Shown piece by piece: positions 10,001 to 19,463 of a DNA stretch of 64,000 bases; positions within the stretch are counted from its first letter, which is position 1, and each line of letters begins with the position of its first letter. Made by a program: the position numbers and the translations under genes. A model generated the notes under the pieces. That model saw only the letters and a program-made list of their open reading frames with translations, was not told the origin of the DNA and did no database searches. This DNA comes from Andalucia godoyi. Its lineage: Eukaryota > Discoba > Jakobea > Jakobida > Andaluciidae. The stretch spans positions 250,057-314,056 of the forward strand of contig VRVR01000028.1 of assembly GCA_009859145.1 (NCBI GenBank), read 5' to 3'.

Positions 10001-10567
10001 GAATGGGCGTTTGCCATTGGTGTTCCTGCCGTCGCAGGAGCCTCGGGTGCCCTCATGTTGGTCATCCCGGGAGTCATGGGCATTGCGCTGCTCTCGCCTC
10101 CCCTGAACAGCTCCAAGATATCTGCGCGCGGTGTTGCATTCTCCCGTATGCTTACTGACTCGTATGCGTTCCATGCATTTGATGCTGCCGCCGCAACTGC
10201 ATCCGGAACATCGGTCAAGAAGGACCCGCGCATCTGGAGACTGGTTCCTTCTCTTGCGGACGTGTCGCTGCTTTGCGCTGCGGCTGCTCAAGACGATGTC
10301 CCGGAGGTTCGCAGACTGCTTGCTCGCAGAATTAATGTCAATGCAGGTGACTATGATGGTCGTACGGCTCTTCATGTTGCCGCCTCCGCTGGCCATGAGG
10401 CGACTGTCCTGGTGCTTCTCAACTACGGCGCCGACCCGCTTGTTCGTGATCGCTGGGGAGCAACGCCACTGGATGATTCTCGAAACAACGGGTTCGAGGT
10501 TTGTGTCGCAGCCATGGAGAGCTCGCTGGTGCACTCTTCCGATGCCAAGAAGCGAATCGGTGTGTAG
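7082..10567 (+). CDS. GLS: Tandem double glutaminase; second unit lacks the catalytic Ser and Lys
   Basis: Glutaminase hydrolyses glutamine to glutamate and ammonium (EC 3.5.1.2). The 1161-residue protein contains the GLS architecture twice: EF-hand-like region, beta-lactamase-fold glutaminase domain, ankyrin repeats. Unit 1 spans about 85-605 and unit 2 about 615-1155. Unit 1 keeps the Ser-x-x-Lys active site as S230-C-S-K233 (FCVQSCSK), plus YIPQLA, NPYINSGAI, DRNF and CGMYDYSG. Unit 2 aligns throughout but reads H781-C-A-N784, so nucleophile and base are both gone, and PAKSGVAG-type sequence becomes PAVAGASG. Residues 1-60 are Ser/Ala/Arg-rich like a mitochondrial presequence; a second ATG at 7259 (Met60) could give a cytosolic form. 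Confidence 0.93.
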   Translation: MFRTASAFFLSSSSVCTRFASSAKPVSSYLLKLQGCTLAPVTHPASLSPLPTSNFFPTTMVKHSSSQAALDALRQTRRATAPVTSADEALYNRISAVSPNGKVTVRSVIQVLEKLGIRVLSDERLAPIFAPLLTSDDPVLELADLVSLERKSLLVERALHGLLVIPDWSAFTADIADIANRVAGNKSGDVARYIPQLARVNPEQFGVSVCSVDGQRFSVGQSNVPFCVQSCSKVITYCMALEEHGEETVHKHIGREPSGRNFNELVLNKDKLPHNPYINSGAIMAVSLIHPSLPWHERIDRTFKTWSDLAGHTPISFDNATYLSESSTADRNFTLGYMMKEAGKFPEGSVLEEVLNFYFMMCSIENTGEQMATIAATLANGGVCPITGQRVFQETTVRNALSLMSSCGMYDYSGEFAFSVGFPSKSGVAGSLMVCIPGVGGFCTWSPRLDKLGNSVRGIDFCRELSARYNFHTFDSIDDGSNGATSKNKQLTSVGGKSIKKDPRHKSQKDSRVDEVSQMLYAASVGDTMRLLQLFARGASLESADYDGRTALHLAASEGHIEAVQYVLTKVSNISPLDRFGNTPLDDAHRHGHLEVAALIQESVKDGARQIPKFKAEEERFLFAIDLGGNGTVSRREFRHVFEVCGLALANHPQIAACFNKTFGDSAMNGSILDDSHLDLPVTEQDFRKLLSPSNGNAAAVIHKVLTGTLVVPDFASLEKDLRRIYGRVQSVNHAAENAKNAAYIPQLASVDPDVFGAAVCTVDGQRCFMGDAHVPFTMQHCANVLTYCAALESKGEDVVHEKVGREPSGLVGDHLTLNHKNRPHNPFTNAGALACGSFLYEKEPLADRYDHMMQLARQSTGFRDENKSTSGHIGFSLSVFVAEYNHSDRNKCLLYHMREKGVFEGTANLDEFLQLYLMMCSLEMDCASMSVFAATLASGGICPITGERVFQNSTVRAALSLMASCGMYDFSGEWAFAIGVPAVAGASGALMLVIPGVMGIALLSPPLNSSKISARGVAFSRMLTDSYAFHAFDAAAATASGTSVKKDPRIWRLVPSLADVSLLCAAAAQDDVPEVRRLLARRINVNAGDYDGRTALHVAASAGHEATVLVLLNYGADPLVRDRWGATPLDDSRNNGFEVCVAAMESSLVHSSDAKKRIGV

Positions 10568-10848
10568 CGCCGCTTCCATAAAATTGAATTCCGAGATTCC
10601 GAGATTTCTTCCCACTCATCCGTTTTCTGCTTTTTTTCTTTTCTTCTTTTCCCTTTGTGGCTAGTGCTGCTTTCTCTCTTGGGCGGGGGGTGAGCCACTG
10701 CATGTTTTGTTGCGCGCGTCCATAGCGGATGTGCTTGGAAAAACGAATAAACCGGTGAATGAAAGTCTCGCAGTGATGATTTGGTACAATCGATGTCAGA
10801 TACAAATGGTACATTATTTACAGGATTCATAAAAAGAGAAGGACAAGA

Positions 10849-12627
10849 TCATTGCGCGTACGAGTTTTCGAGCTCGCTAGCGAAACTGTCTACGTCCACA
10901 TCAAACTGCAGTAATTGTCCTTTGAAGCGCATCGTCGACGATCCAGTCGGGGTGGGTGCCGATTCTATACTCGAGTCCCCAGAGTTCGACAATGGAACCC
11001 GTGTTGGAGGAGGTGCGTCGACACTGGAGAATGTCGACCCACCGGAGGATGCAGGCAGCACGACGGAAGACTCTGAGCCCATTCCACCGGTGGTCGCTGC
11101 GGTATGGAGACTCGCAGGCGACGGTGGCGGCAGCAATGACGGCGGAAATGCTCCATGGCCCATCAAGGAATCCCGCGCCGATGCAAAATGGGCATAGAGA
11201 GGATGACCGTGATTCATGATGTTGAACGGGTTGTACTGCAGAAGGCTGTCTGACATGGCTCGCTGCAAAGGAGGAAGCGGACGATCGTGGTGATGTGCGG
11301 CGTGTGGGTGCCACTGCGTTGCGTGTGGAACGGAATGATGTTGTTGGGGGATCTGCGGAATCGCCGACGGACTTTGAAGAGGATGTGGATGCGAACCTGC
11401 CAAGGAAACAGGAAAGCCACCACTGTGTATCACACAGCATGCATTCGTATTGGAATCGTAATGCGGAGACGGAGACGGAGACAGAAACTGCGGAATGTGG
11501 CCATGCGAAGGAGCTGCCACCGGTCCTTGCACGTTGGGCGGTGCAAACGAAGACCTGGACAACGACAATGACGACGACGAAGAAGACGATGATGAGCAGA
11601 ATGCAGAAGAATCCGAATGCAAAGAGGATGAGGAAGAGGAAGAGGAAGAGCAAGGGGCGATTGACGGGTGCTGTCCGGACGCATCTGCAGTTCCATTGCC
11701 ATTCTGAGAAGACGCACGCGACGCCGCAACTCCGTGCAGCATGGACATGTCGTGCTGTTGGTTCGTGTTTCTCATGTTCATCATTTCCATCGACATGAGA
11801 GCTTGCTGGGCAACCAGAGCATTCAGTGCAGCTCCACTCATCCGAAACCGCGCAGGCGAATCTGGTCGAGAAGACGCAGCAGAGCTTGGCTGACTGCCGG
11901 TTGACATTCCAGAATTCGCTGAAGCATTTCCGTGATATTGCAGCGTGATAGGTGAATTCGGTTGTGAAAAAACGCGTTCCAAGCTGAGATGCCGCGTTAG
12001 CGTCGGCGGCACTCGACTCTCATTGTGGTTGACGGCGAGATTATCATAGAAGCCACACGATGCTCGATTGAGAAAGTCGTGCGGTGTAACAACAACATTG
12101 TCCAAATCGTTTCTCAGCTGAACCAGCAACCCCGAGCGGGCCCTTAGCATCTCTTTCCATCTCGAGCGCATGAATGTGTCTTTCCTTCGAGGCATTTCTC
12201 GGGCAATTGAAGTCCATTTGTGCCCGTACAGCTTTAGCAAATATGTAAATTGAATCCATTCGGGCCTGGTGAACCGAGTCTTGTCAATCCTGGGATCGAG
12301 GACGCGGGACCAATGCTGATAGCACTCGGTCGCAGGAATGCCGTCTCCCACCATCGCCGCCACCGACTTCCAATTTCTCGGCCCAAGCTGCTCCACCGCA
12401 CTGATCAATCGAGCGTCTTGCTCTACCGTCCATCGAATTGGGTGATGTTTCCCACGAGTCGAACTGTTACCGCTTCCTTCATCGCCTTCGAAGTTCCCCC
12501 CGGAAAGGTCCGCATCCTGCATGGCATCCTCACTGGACTCCGGCGCTCCTTGCTGGTCTTCTTCATTCGACGAATTGCTGCTTGTCTTCGTCTGTGCATT
12601 CTCGTGTTTGTTGTGGTTGCTGTCCAT
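10849..12627 (-). CDS. Two-repeat Myb/SANT DNA-binding protein
   Basis: A probable nuclear transcription regulator of 592 residues. Two Myb-type helix-turn-helix repeats are visible: repeat 1 at about 64-111 with tryptophans W66, W86 and W106, and repeat 2 at about 119-161 with W124, W138 and W157. The regular Trp spacing in both repeats fits an R2R3-like DNA-binding unit. The remainder is low complexity: Asn/Ser-rich N-terminus, long Ser runs at about 325-360 and a His/Pro-rich middle. It converges with the glutaminase gene. Targets cannot be read from the sequence; a link to the adjacent nitrogen genes would be speculation. Confidence 0.85.
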   Translation of the reverse strand: MDSNHNKHENAQTKTSSNSSNEEDQQGAPESSEDAMQDADLSGGNFEGDEGSGNSSTRGKHHPIRWTVEQDARLISAVEQLGPRNWKSVAAMVGDGIPATECYQHWSRVLDPRIDKTRFTRPEWIQFTYLLKLYGHKWTSIAREMPRRKDTFMRSRWKEMLRARSGLLVQLRNDLDNVVVTPHDFLNRASCGFYDNLAVNHNESRVPPTLTRHLSLERVFSQPNSPITLQYHGNASANSGMSTGSQPSSAASSRPDSPARFRMSGAALNALVAQQALMSMEMMNMRNTNQQHDMSMLHGVAASRASSQNGNGTADASGQHPSIAPCSSSSSSSSSLHSDSSAFCSSSSSSSSSLSLSRSSFAPPNVQGPVAAPSHGHIPQFLSPSPSPHYDSNTNACCVIHSGGFPVSLAGSHPHPLQSPSAIPQIPQQHHSVPHATQWHPHAAHHHDRPLPPLQRAMSDSLLQYNPFNIMNHGHPLYAHFASARDSLMGHGAFPPSLLPPPSPASLHTAATTGGMGSESSVVLPASSGGSTFSSVDAPPPTRVPLSNSGDSSIESAPTPTGSSTMRFKGQLLQFDVDVDSFASELENSYAQ

Positions 12628-13697
12628 TTTCTAGATACTTCCCCAGTACACAAACGAATGCAAGAACACGTCGCGAATGCAGCCTTCCTCACCTCGAATT
12701 TTCCACGTCCTATGCTGTTATCGCAATGCAAAGCCCGCTGCAAACAAAGAAGAAGAAAAAGACTCACAAACGAACACACACACAAACAAAGAAAACAACA
12801 ACAACCAAAAAACAACCCACACAAATTAGACTCAGCGGAACAAACTGCGTAATTTAAAAATAAATTAAAAAACGCCCCACAATTTTCCTTGTGCTTTAAA
12901 TAATTGTTAATTTAAGGAGAGGAGGGGAAGATCAAACGAGTCAAAAGCAGGAAACACAGTCGATTCTCGCCAGACGCCACACCACACAAGTACGAGATCC
13001 GATGCGACAAACACAGACACACACACACACACACACACACACTGGTTTTTTTTTCCGAAGCGTAACAGAATCTGTGTAGAATGCGGAAGCGCGAAGTTTC
13101 GGACGGCAAAACGAGCGACCCGAGGAAGAGTTTCCGTATTTCTTTTTGCGGTCTTTTTTTTTTTTTTTTTTTGGCTCCCTTACCTGGAAGCTCAATGTTG
13201 CACATTGGCGGCGAGAGGAAAGGATGCTGCTACGAACCGTTTGCATGGGGAGAATGGAGCACTGCGAAAGGCGATTCGTGCAAAATCCAATCGCTTGGAC
13301 TACACCGCCGTGCCGGTTTCCGATATCGGTGCGGCCAAAGTGCGGGATGCTGATGGCGGATGAAACGGCCCGCTGTGCGTCTGCTCCGATGCATCAAGTC
13401 CACTAAAAACCATTTCCATCTCGGACTTTCCCCACGCAGCATCAAGGCTCAAGCAGCTTCCCCTGGTGGCTGCCTGACGAGGGAATCGTGAATGATTATC
13501 ATTATAACATATGTTGTTGGGATGGACATGATGGGAACAGCAGCACATGCAGGAAGGCAATCGTTAATTTTTAATCTATTAATTGAATTTTTAATTTTAA
13601 TTTTGATTTTTAATTTTGATTTAAATTTAAATTTTTTATCGTGGAAAAAGACAAGGTGCTTTTTCTTTTGTTTGTCCGGTTGGTATATGACTCTACA
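12628..13697. other. Spacer upstream of the Myb and debranching enzyme genes
   Basis: This 1070-bp region separates two divergent genes. It holds a (CA)n run at about 13015-13041, a poly-T run near 13155 and a strongly AT-rich stretch at 13565-13640 directly before the debranching enzyme. The middle (13180-13480) is GC-richer and has several short open frames on both strands, none recognisable. A missing 5' exon of the debranching enzyme could be hidden here, but I could not identify one. Confidence 0.5.
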
Positions 13698-16600
13698 ATG
13701 TTGTCCTCCCTACATGTCCAGTCCCTGATTGTGCGGTGCATGGGGCATCCGTCGACGTGGAAAGACCACATTGCGCTCGCCGCATCGTGTGGATATACAG
13801 CAGTTCATTTGACGCCTGTGCAGAAGCTCGGTGCTTCAGGATCTGCGTATTCTATTCAGGACTGTCTTGACTACTGCCATCCTCTGGTTCCTGCTGCAAT
13901 CTCCGAGATCCAGGCTTCTGAGAAACGCGTGAAGTGGATCGGAGACATTGTGTGGAACCACACGTCGTTTGATGATCCCTGGATCCACTTGCATCGAACG
14001 TGCGCGTATGCAGTGGAGGACTACCCCGAGCTGTACTCTGCACATCAGCTGGATGTTGCCCTCGCCAAGTTTTCTACGCATGCAAAGATGCCGAGGCGAA
14101 TGCACTCGCAGAAAGATGTCGATGAGGTGATTGCGCTGTTTAGAAAGGAGGCTGTGCCGTGGATTGACTGGAAAGAATCGGATGCAGAGCTAGAGACTGC
14201 CCTCAAGAATATTGCAGGTGGTATATTTTATAGAAAAGTCCAGCTGGGACAGGAGGTCTCTCGGGAGTGTCCGTTGGTCGAACCGTACTTCACCAACGGG
14301 CTTGCGCACAACGGCTGGATCTTCGGTGCAACGTATGACCGCTTTGATGCAAAGGTGTACACGAGAAGAGAGCTGATTGTCTGGTCGGACTGCATCAAGT
14401 TAAACTATGAAAATGGGCATCTTTCGCTTCCTCTGTGGAAGCGGATGGAAGACTACACCCGCGCACAAGCAACGCTGTTTCACGGAATCCGCATAGATAA
14501 CGCGCACTCGACGCCGTCTTCCGTTGCGATTCGCATGTGTGCCGTCATCAGGGACGTTCGACCAGATGCAATCATCATTGCCGAGCATTTTGGTTCGCAA
14601 GAAGCCAAGGCACAATTCACCAAGGATTGCACAGTCGACGCCCTCATCCTCGAAGCGACTCACACATCCGTAGAATACGCAGTGACGAATTCTGCCAACG
14701 TGGTGGTCTTTGATTGCACGCATGACACTGCTGTCCCTCCTATTCGCGAGCGAGCGGTGTGGGCTGCGGTTGCTGCAATGTCCCAAGGGGGCGTGGGTTC
14801 TGTTCGCGGCTATGACGAGCTCGTGGAGGTCAACCCACCGGTGGTGGATCCGATGGTCGATGCCAGCAAGAAGAGACCGCATGACCCTTCTCGTGTTTTC
14901 TTGTCTGTTTCCCGCGATGGTGCGGAGAACACCACTCCAGCCCCAGAGCCATCACTGTATGATCCAACTCCCATTGCTGTCCCGCTGCAGGCTATTAAAG
15001 CTCGGTTGGCTGGTATTCGCAAACAGGAGCATTGGACTGGAGATGAACCTGCGTCAGTTCGGTACATCGATAAGGATGTCTTTGTTATCGAGCGAGGTGA
15101 GATCGTATTGGTCGCGAATTTAAGAAATCATGATTTCCGCCATCCCCCGCTGTTTCCCGAGGAGGAATTGCTCTTGTCGGTGGATGTGGTTCATTTGGGG
15201 ATTTCGGATTCTTTCTCCTCGTCGTTTGACATTGGGAATTCTTCTTGGATGTTGCAAGATCTGGAGTCGCTCTGGGTTTCACCGACCAAGCAGCGGACCA
15301 ACGGCGATAATCTGTTTCAAACTGCTCCGAGTTGGCAAGTTTCACTTCGCGGAGATGCGTTTGGACCGGGCTCCATCCGCATCTACCGTCATCGACCAGT
15401 ACCTATTGTATTGCATGAATTAGAAAACGTGCATGATTTCAACTATGTTTTGTTTCGATGCTATTCGGAAAGTTTGGGCGGTGATGCATCCTATTTGATT
15501 GACGGCCAACCCCTTCCGTTTAATGGACTCTGGGGGTTTCGACATGCTCCGGAGTCTCATCTGCACAGTGGAGTATGGGCTCTTGAATACACTGCTCGAC
15601 GGCTGGCACCTCGCTTTCCGAAACTGGCACATTTCTTTGAATACTGGTCAATTCGTCTGAATGCGCCGCTCTCTCGCAATTTGGCACAGCGAGGAAAAAT
15701 CACAAAATCTCTGTTTCGCCGTGTTGTCGCCGATCTTGTACATCGATTGACTGCACATATCTTCAAATGGAATATTGAGACGACGACCAAGAGAGCCCCG
15801 GCGATCGACGACATCCCTGCACTGGACAGCTCGTTCCGGGAGGCTTCCGACGGTCTGACAAATAATGATGTACGAACCATTGTACAGTCCATGAACTTGT
15901 CGGAAATGGAGTTGCTGTTTCGATTTGCATTTTCGTCTTATTTGTCGACTCAGCGCCCCGATCTCCTTGCTTCTCACTCCTTTATCAGCAATAGCAGCAG
16001 ACAGGCCAGCTCCGCCGTTGACGGATGGTTCCGGGCCATTGACGCACATTATGATCCGGAACACGACACCTCCGTTTTGTCAGGAAAGAGAGGGTCCTTG
16101 GTCGGTCAGCTCAAGTCGCTAATCGATGAACGCTTTCGCGATCCGCTACGTCGTTTCGACTCTTTACTTGGACTCGGGGCATTGGTGGAAATGTGCGGAT
16201 CTTCGATTGAGGAGGGGTATGCCGCGGGGCTTCCCCATTTTTCTCAAGGCTACATGCGGCAATGGGGCCGCGACACCATGTTGTCCATTCCCGGAGCGTG
16301 TCTGGTAACGAATCAGTTTGACCTTGCCAGGAAATATATTCTCCAGTATGCAGGAAAACTTCACGAGGGACTTGTTCCGAATTTGTACGATCCATCACGA
16401 TACAATGCGCGCGACGCAACATGGTTTCTCATTATAGCAATCTACAAGTTTTGCCTGCATCGGGGGTCATGGGAGCTGTTCTGGGAAATGGAAGATGTTG
16501 TCCATTCCATTATTGAAAAGCATGTGAAGGGCATTCATTTCATTGACACGGGTTCCGATGACCGAATGCAGCCCGTCGGTTTCCAGATTGACATTGCGTG

Positions 16601-17537
16601 TGACGTTGATGGAACGTTATTAACCCGAGGAGATCCGGATGCTCGCAAGAATTCTGACGGATCGGAGAAGCTCCGTGATCCGACATATCTCTTTTATGGT
16701 GGCAACGCGTACAATGCAGGGACTTGGATGGACAAAATGGGATCCTCTCGCCAGGCTGGGAACTCGGGAAAGCCCGCGACCCCAAGAGATGGGTGTCCAA
16801 TAGAGTTGGCGGCCTGTCAGTATGTGGCAATCAGCATGATGGCGCGCTTCGGGAAGCGACATTTCCGAGTGGAAGGAATTCCGTTCTCGTACGTGGAGTG
16901 GGCCGAGTTCATGCGATCTCATTTCGACAGTTGGTTTTTCGTTGATGAGCAGTGTGCTTCTGGTGCCGTGCACAAGCGCGGCATATATCGAGACGTTGTT
17001 GGCTGCGTGAGTAGCCCGTGGGCCGAGTACCAACTTCGTCCAAATGCGTGTTTAGCAATGTCCGTCGCTCCCGAATTGTTCGTCCAGGAACATGCACGGA
17101 CGCATCTCGAATGGACGCGGACGAAGCTTGTCTACCGCAATTTCGCGATTTCGACACTCGATGTGGACGATTGGAATTATCGTCCGCTGTATCGAAACGC
17201 TGTCGATTCGAATGACTATTCAACTGCTTTGGGTTTCAACTACCACAATGGTCCTCCATGGGTTTGGCTGTACGGACATTACATTATGTCTCGTCTGTGG
17301 TTCTTCGGGGAAGAGAGAACGCTCGATCATGTCCATGCACTGTTTTCCGCTCCATTTCAGCACATTCTGAATTCAAACTGGTGCGGACTTCCTGAGCTGT
17401 GCGAAACCGATGATGGGTGTATAACGCAAGCTTGGTCCAATGCATGTGTGCTGGAAGCGCTGGACTTTGCTCGTCGTTTGGTGCCGTCGACAGACGGTCT
17501 CCAAGACCCTTTGTTCGTCTCGTCATCTCAGGAGTGA
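13698..17537 (+). CDS. AGL: Glycogen debranching enzyme (4-alpha-glucanotransferase / amylo-1,6-glucosidase)
   Basis: A bifunctional cytosolic enzyme that transfers maltosyl or maltotriosyl stubs and then removes the alpha-1,6 glucose. The 1279 residues cover the GH13-type transferase domain, with the nucleophile in GIRIDNAHS (D267) and the acid in IAEHFGSQ (E296), then central domains, then the C-terminal GH133-type glucosidase with WGRDTMLSIPG (856-866), YNARDATWF and GLPELCETDD. The family usually has about 1500 residues. Here the protein begins directly at the transferase domain (LHVQSLIVRCMG), so the N-terminal beta-rich domain is absent or lies on an unrecognised upstream exon. The open frame continues upstream only to a GTG; 13698 is the first ATG. 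Confidence 0.92.
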   Translation: MLSSLHVQSLIVRCMGHPSTWKDHIALAASCGYTAVHLTPVQKLGASGSAYSIQDCLDYCHPLVPAAISEIQASEKRVKWIGDIVWNHTSFDDPWIHLHRTCAYAVEDYPELYSAHQLDVALAKFSTHAKMPRRMHSQKDVDEVIALFRKEAVPWIDWKESDAELETALKNIAGGIFYRKVQLGQEVSRECPLVEPYFTNGLAHNGWIFGATYDRFDAKVYTRRELIVWSDCIKLNYENGHLSLPLWKRMEDYTRAQATLFHGIRIDNAHSTPSSVAIRMCAVIRDVRPDAIIIAEHFGSQEAKAQFTKDCTVDALILEATHTSVEYAVTNSANVVVFDCTHDTAVPPIRERAVWAAVAAMSQGGVGSVRGYDELVEVNPPVVDPMVDASKKRPHDPSRVFLSVSRDGAENTTPAPEPSLYDPTPIAVPLQAIKARLAGIRKQEHWTGDEPASVRYIDKDVFVIERGEIVLVANLRNHDFRHPPLFPEEELLLSVDVVHLGISDSFSSSFDIGNSSWMLQDLESLWVSPTKQRTNGDNLFQTAPSWQVSLRGDAFGPGSIRIYRHRPVPIVLHELENVHDFNYVLFRCYSESLGGDASYLIDGQPLPFNGLWGFRHAPESHLHSGVWALEYTARRLAPRFPKLAHFFEYWSIRLNAPLSRNLAQRGKITKSLFRRVVADLVHRLTAHIFKWNIETTTKRAPAIDDIPALDSSFREASDGLTNNDVRTIVQSMNLSEMELLFRFAFSSYLSTQRPDLLASHSFISNSSRQASSAVDGWFRAIDAHYDPEHDTSVLSGKRGSLVGQLKSLIDERFRDPLRRFDSLLGLGALVEMCGSSIEEGYAAGLPHFSQGYMRQWGRDTMLSIPGACLVTNQFDLARKYILQYAGKLHEGLVPNLYDPSRYNARDATWFLIIAIYKFCLHRGSWELFWEMEDVVHSIIEKHVKGIHFIDTGSDDRMQPVGFQIDIACDVDGTLLTRGDPDARKNSDGSEKLRDPTYLFYGGNAYNAGTWMDKMGSSRQAGNSGKPATPRDGCPIELAACQYVAISMMARFGKRHFRVEGIPFSYVEWAEFMRSHFDSWFFVDEQCASGAVHKRGIYRDVVGCVSSPWAEYQLRPNACLAMSVAPELFVQEHARTHLEWTRTKLVYRNFAISTLDVDDWNYRPLYRNAVDSNDYSTALGFNYHNGPPWVWLYGHYIMSRLWFFGEERTLDHVHALFSAPFQHILNSNWCGLPELCETDDGCITQAWSNACVLEALDFARRLVPSTDGLQDPLFVSSSQE

Positions 17538-17679
17538 TGGTTCTGTTGCATAAAGTGGGAGGCAGAGATAGTAAATAATAAGTGTAAGCAGCAACCGCGA
17601 TATTAATAGCTAATCAGTATGTTCAAATTATGTTCGCACACGTAGCAGCCAAAACCCATGCAAGGAAATTGCCGCGCCA

Positions 17680-19056
17680 CTATTCCAGCGAGAGGACGGC
17701 GCTCTCGATCGTGTCTTTGCTGCTGAATGTCTCCATATCGGAGCGCTGCCGCAAGTGGTGATGATGATACATCATGCAGTATTCGACAGAAGGCACAACA
17801 GCATCAGCACCCTTCTCTGGATGTCGCAAGATATCCAGCCAATAACTTGCTTTCCCATGAGAGGTTGTGAGGAAATACAGATTATCGTGTCGCGGCACCG
17901 GCGCCTCGTCATGAACGGTAGGAGCATCGGCATACTGCACAGAGTGTCCGACAAGGCGCTCGATTCGTTCAATTTCCATTGAATTTTCCAATTCCTCGAT
18001 GACAGCGACAGCTGTCCATCCGCAAGTTTGCTTTGGAACAAACACGTCTGACTGGATGTGGTCGCCAACATACACCAACTTCAGATCATCGGACCCGATT
18101 GCTTTCTCCAGCGATATTTCGAAATCACGAGCATTTCCGCCACAATACACTGCGGATCGGTGGAAATCAACATCGCGACACGCATTATTGATGACATCAT
18201 TCTCTGACGGCGTGACCCACGAGTCAAGCTCCACAAACGCTTGGAGACTGGATGTGAAAAACACTGGCTTCCTCGCGGAGGTCACCACAGTGGAAAACGC
18301 ACTGATCCAGTCTGTGCCAAATGCAAAATCCATCAACAGTTTTGTATATTCTGGAAGAGAATTTGTTATCAAAACGGTCCGGATTCCCGATTCCTTCATT
18401 GACCGGATCCAATGCACGAAATGCAACGGTTGAGGACGAATGTACTTTTGGATGTCTGTGCGCAGAGCTGAAAAAAACCACGAATCTGCCTTGTTGTAAT
18501 TGGTGAAGTTCCACCGGAAGGATCCCACCATTGCGTTGAACAGTTCCGAATACGAGACGCAAAACGACAAGTGTGCCTGCGAGTCATGCAGCGTCACAAG
18601 CCGTGCAAAGATCGGTCCAAGCCCTGCCTCAAAGTACGTAATGAGTGCTGCAAACGGCTCCGAAAATGAAAGGGCGCCGTGATACGATTGAAACTGTCGC
18701 TGCGCTTCCACAATGGTTGGAACATCCGCAAAATTCACCACTTCTTCTTCTCCGTGAAAGACTCGAACAAACCTTTTCTCAGCATCAATCTCGTAAAAGT
18801 TGCCTCTGTGCCGATCCACAATCAGTCCGCGCGAGGAATACCGCGGATCAAAATCCGAGGGATCTAAAGAAAGGTGCACAGAAGGGAACCGGACCACCTG
18901 GGTAAGATAGCGGATCGTACACTCATGCATCAGCGCAAATAGCGGGCCGACATTGTACCGAACAAGAGTGTGGTCCATGTCCCAACAGACTGCCGCAAAT
19001 GAATCCCATGCAATCCCCTTGTCAATTCTCTCGTTCTTCATCGCAACGTTGCTCAT
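17680..19056 (-). CDS. HAD-family cytosolic 5'-nucleotidase (NT5C2/NT5DC type)
   Basis: The protein belongs to the purine IMP/GMP-type 5'-nucleotidases of the HAD phosphatase superfamily. The 458 residues carry HAD motif I as CWDMDHTLVRYN, with nucleophile D26 and acid/base D28, and the late acidic motif YVGDHIQSDVF, which binds Mg2+. The long region between them is the cap domain of this family. The ATG at 19056 is preferred; the frame extends to a GTG at 19098 but no further ATG. It converges with the debranching enzyme gene, with 142 bp between stop codons. Substrate (IMP/GMP or an NT5DC-type uncertain substrate) cannot be settled. Confidence 0.85.
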   Translation of the reverse strand: MSNVAMKNERIDKGIAWDSFAAVCWDMDHTLVRYNVGPLFALMHECTIRYLTQVVRFPSVHLSLDPSDFDPRYSSRGLIVDRHRGNFYEIDAEKRFVRVFHGEEEVVNFADVPTIVEAQRQFQSYHGALSFSEPFAALITYFEAGLGPIFARLVTLHDSQAHLSFCVSYSELFNAMVGSFRWNFTNYNKADSWFFSALRTDIQKYIRPQPLHFVHWIRSMKESGIRTVLITNSLPEYTKLLMDFAFGTDWISAFSTVVTSARKPVFFTSSLQAFVELDSWVTPSENDVINNACRDVDFHRSAVYCGGNARDFEISLEKAIGSDDLKLVYVGDHIQSDVFVPKQTCGWTAVAVIEELENSMEIERIERLVGHSVQYADAPTVHDEAPVPRHDNLYFLTTSHGKASYWLDILRHPEKGADAVVPSVEYCMMYHHHHLRQRSDMETFSSKDTIESAVLSLE

Positions 19057-19463
19057 CCTCCTTTTACTATTTTTATTGATTGACGAACAACTCAACACTC
19101 TTCCCCTTCTCGACCAATATATATGTAAAACTCAAAAATAAATGTAAACAAAGGAAATCCAACAATGATTTTCTCGATTTCGATGTATGAGTCACACGAC
19201 GACTCAAACCACGCAATCACTTTCATTTTTTGTGGGAGGGATAGCATCAATTGCAAAGTATCAATTGCCGTCTCCCGGTTCATCAAAACTCGAATTTTGC
19301 ACAAAAGACTTGGTTTTGTGCGCTTCATTAGTCTTCGTTTTTTTCCCCTTTCTCTCTTCGTTTTTTTCCCACCTCTTCTGTCTCTTTGTGTGTTGTTGAG
19401 AGAGGAATTCTTCTGAAAAAGGAAATGGCCTGACGATCGGCGGAGAGCTCTCCGGTACCACAG

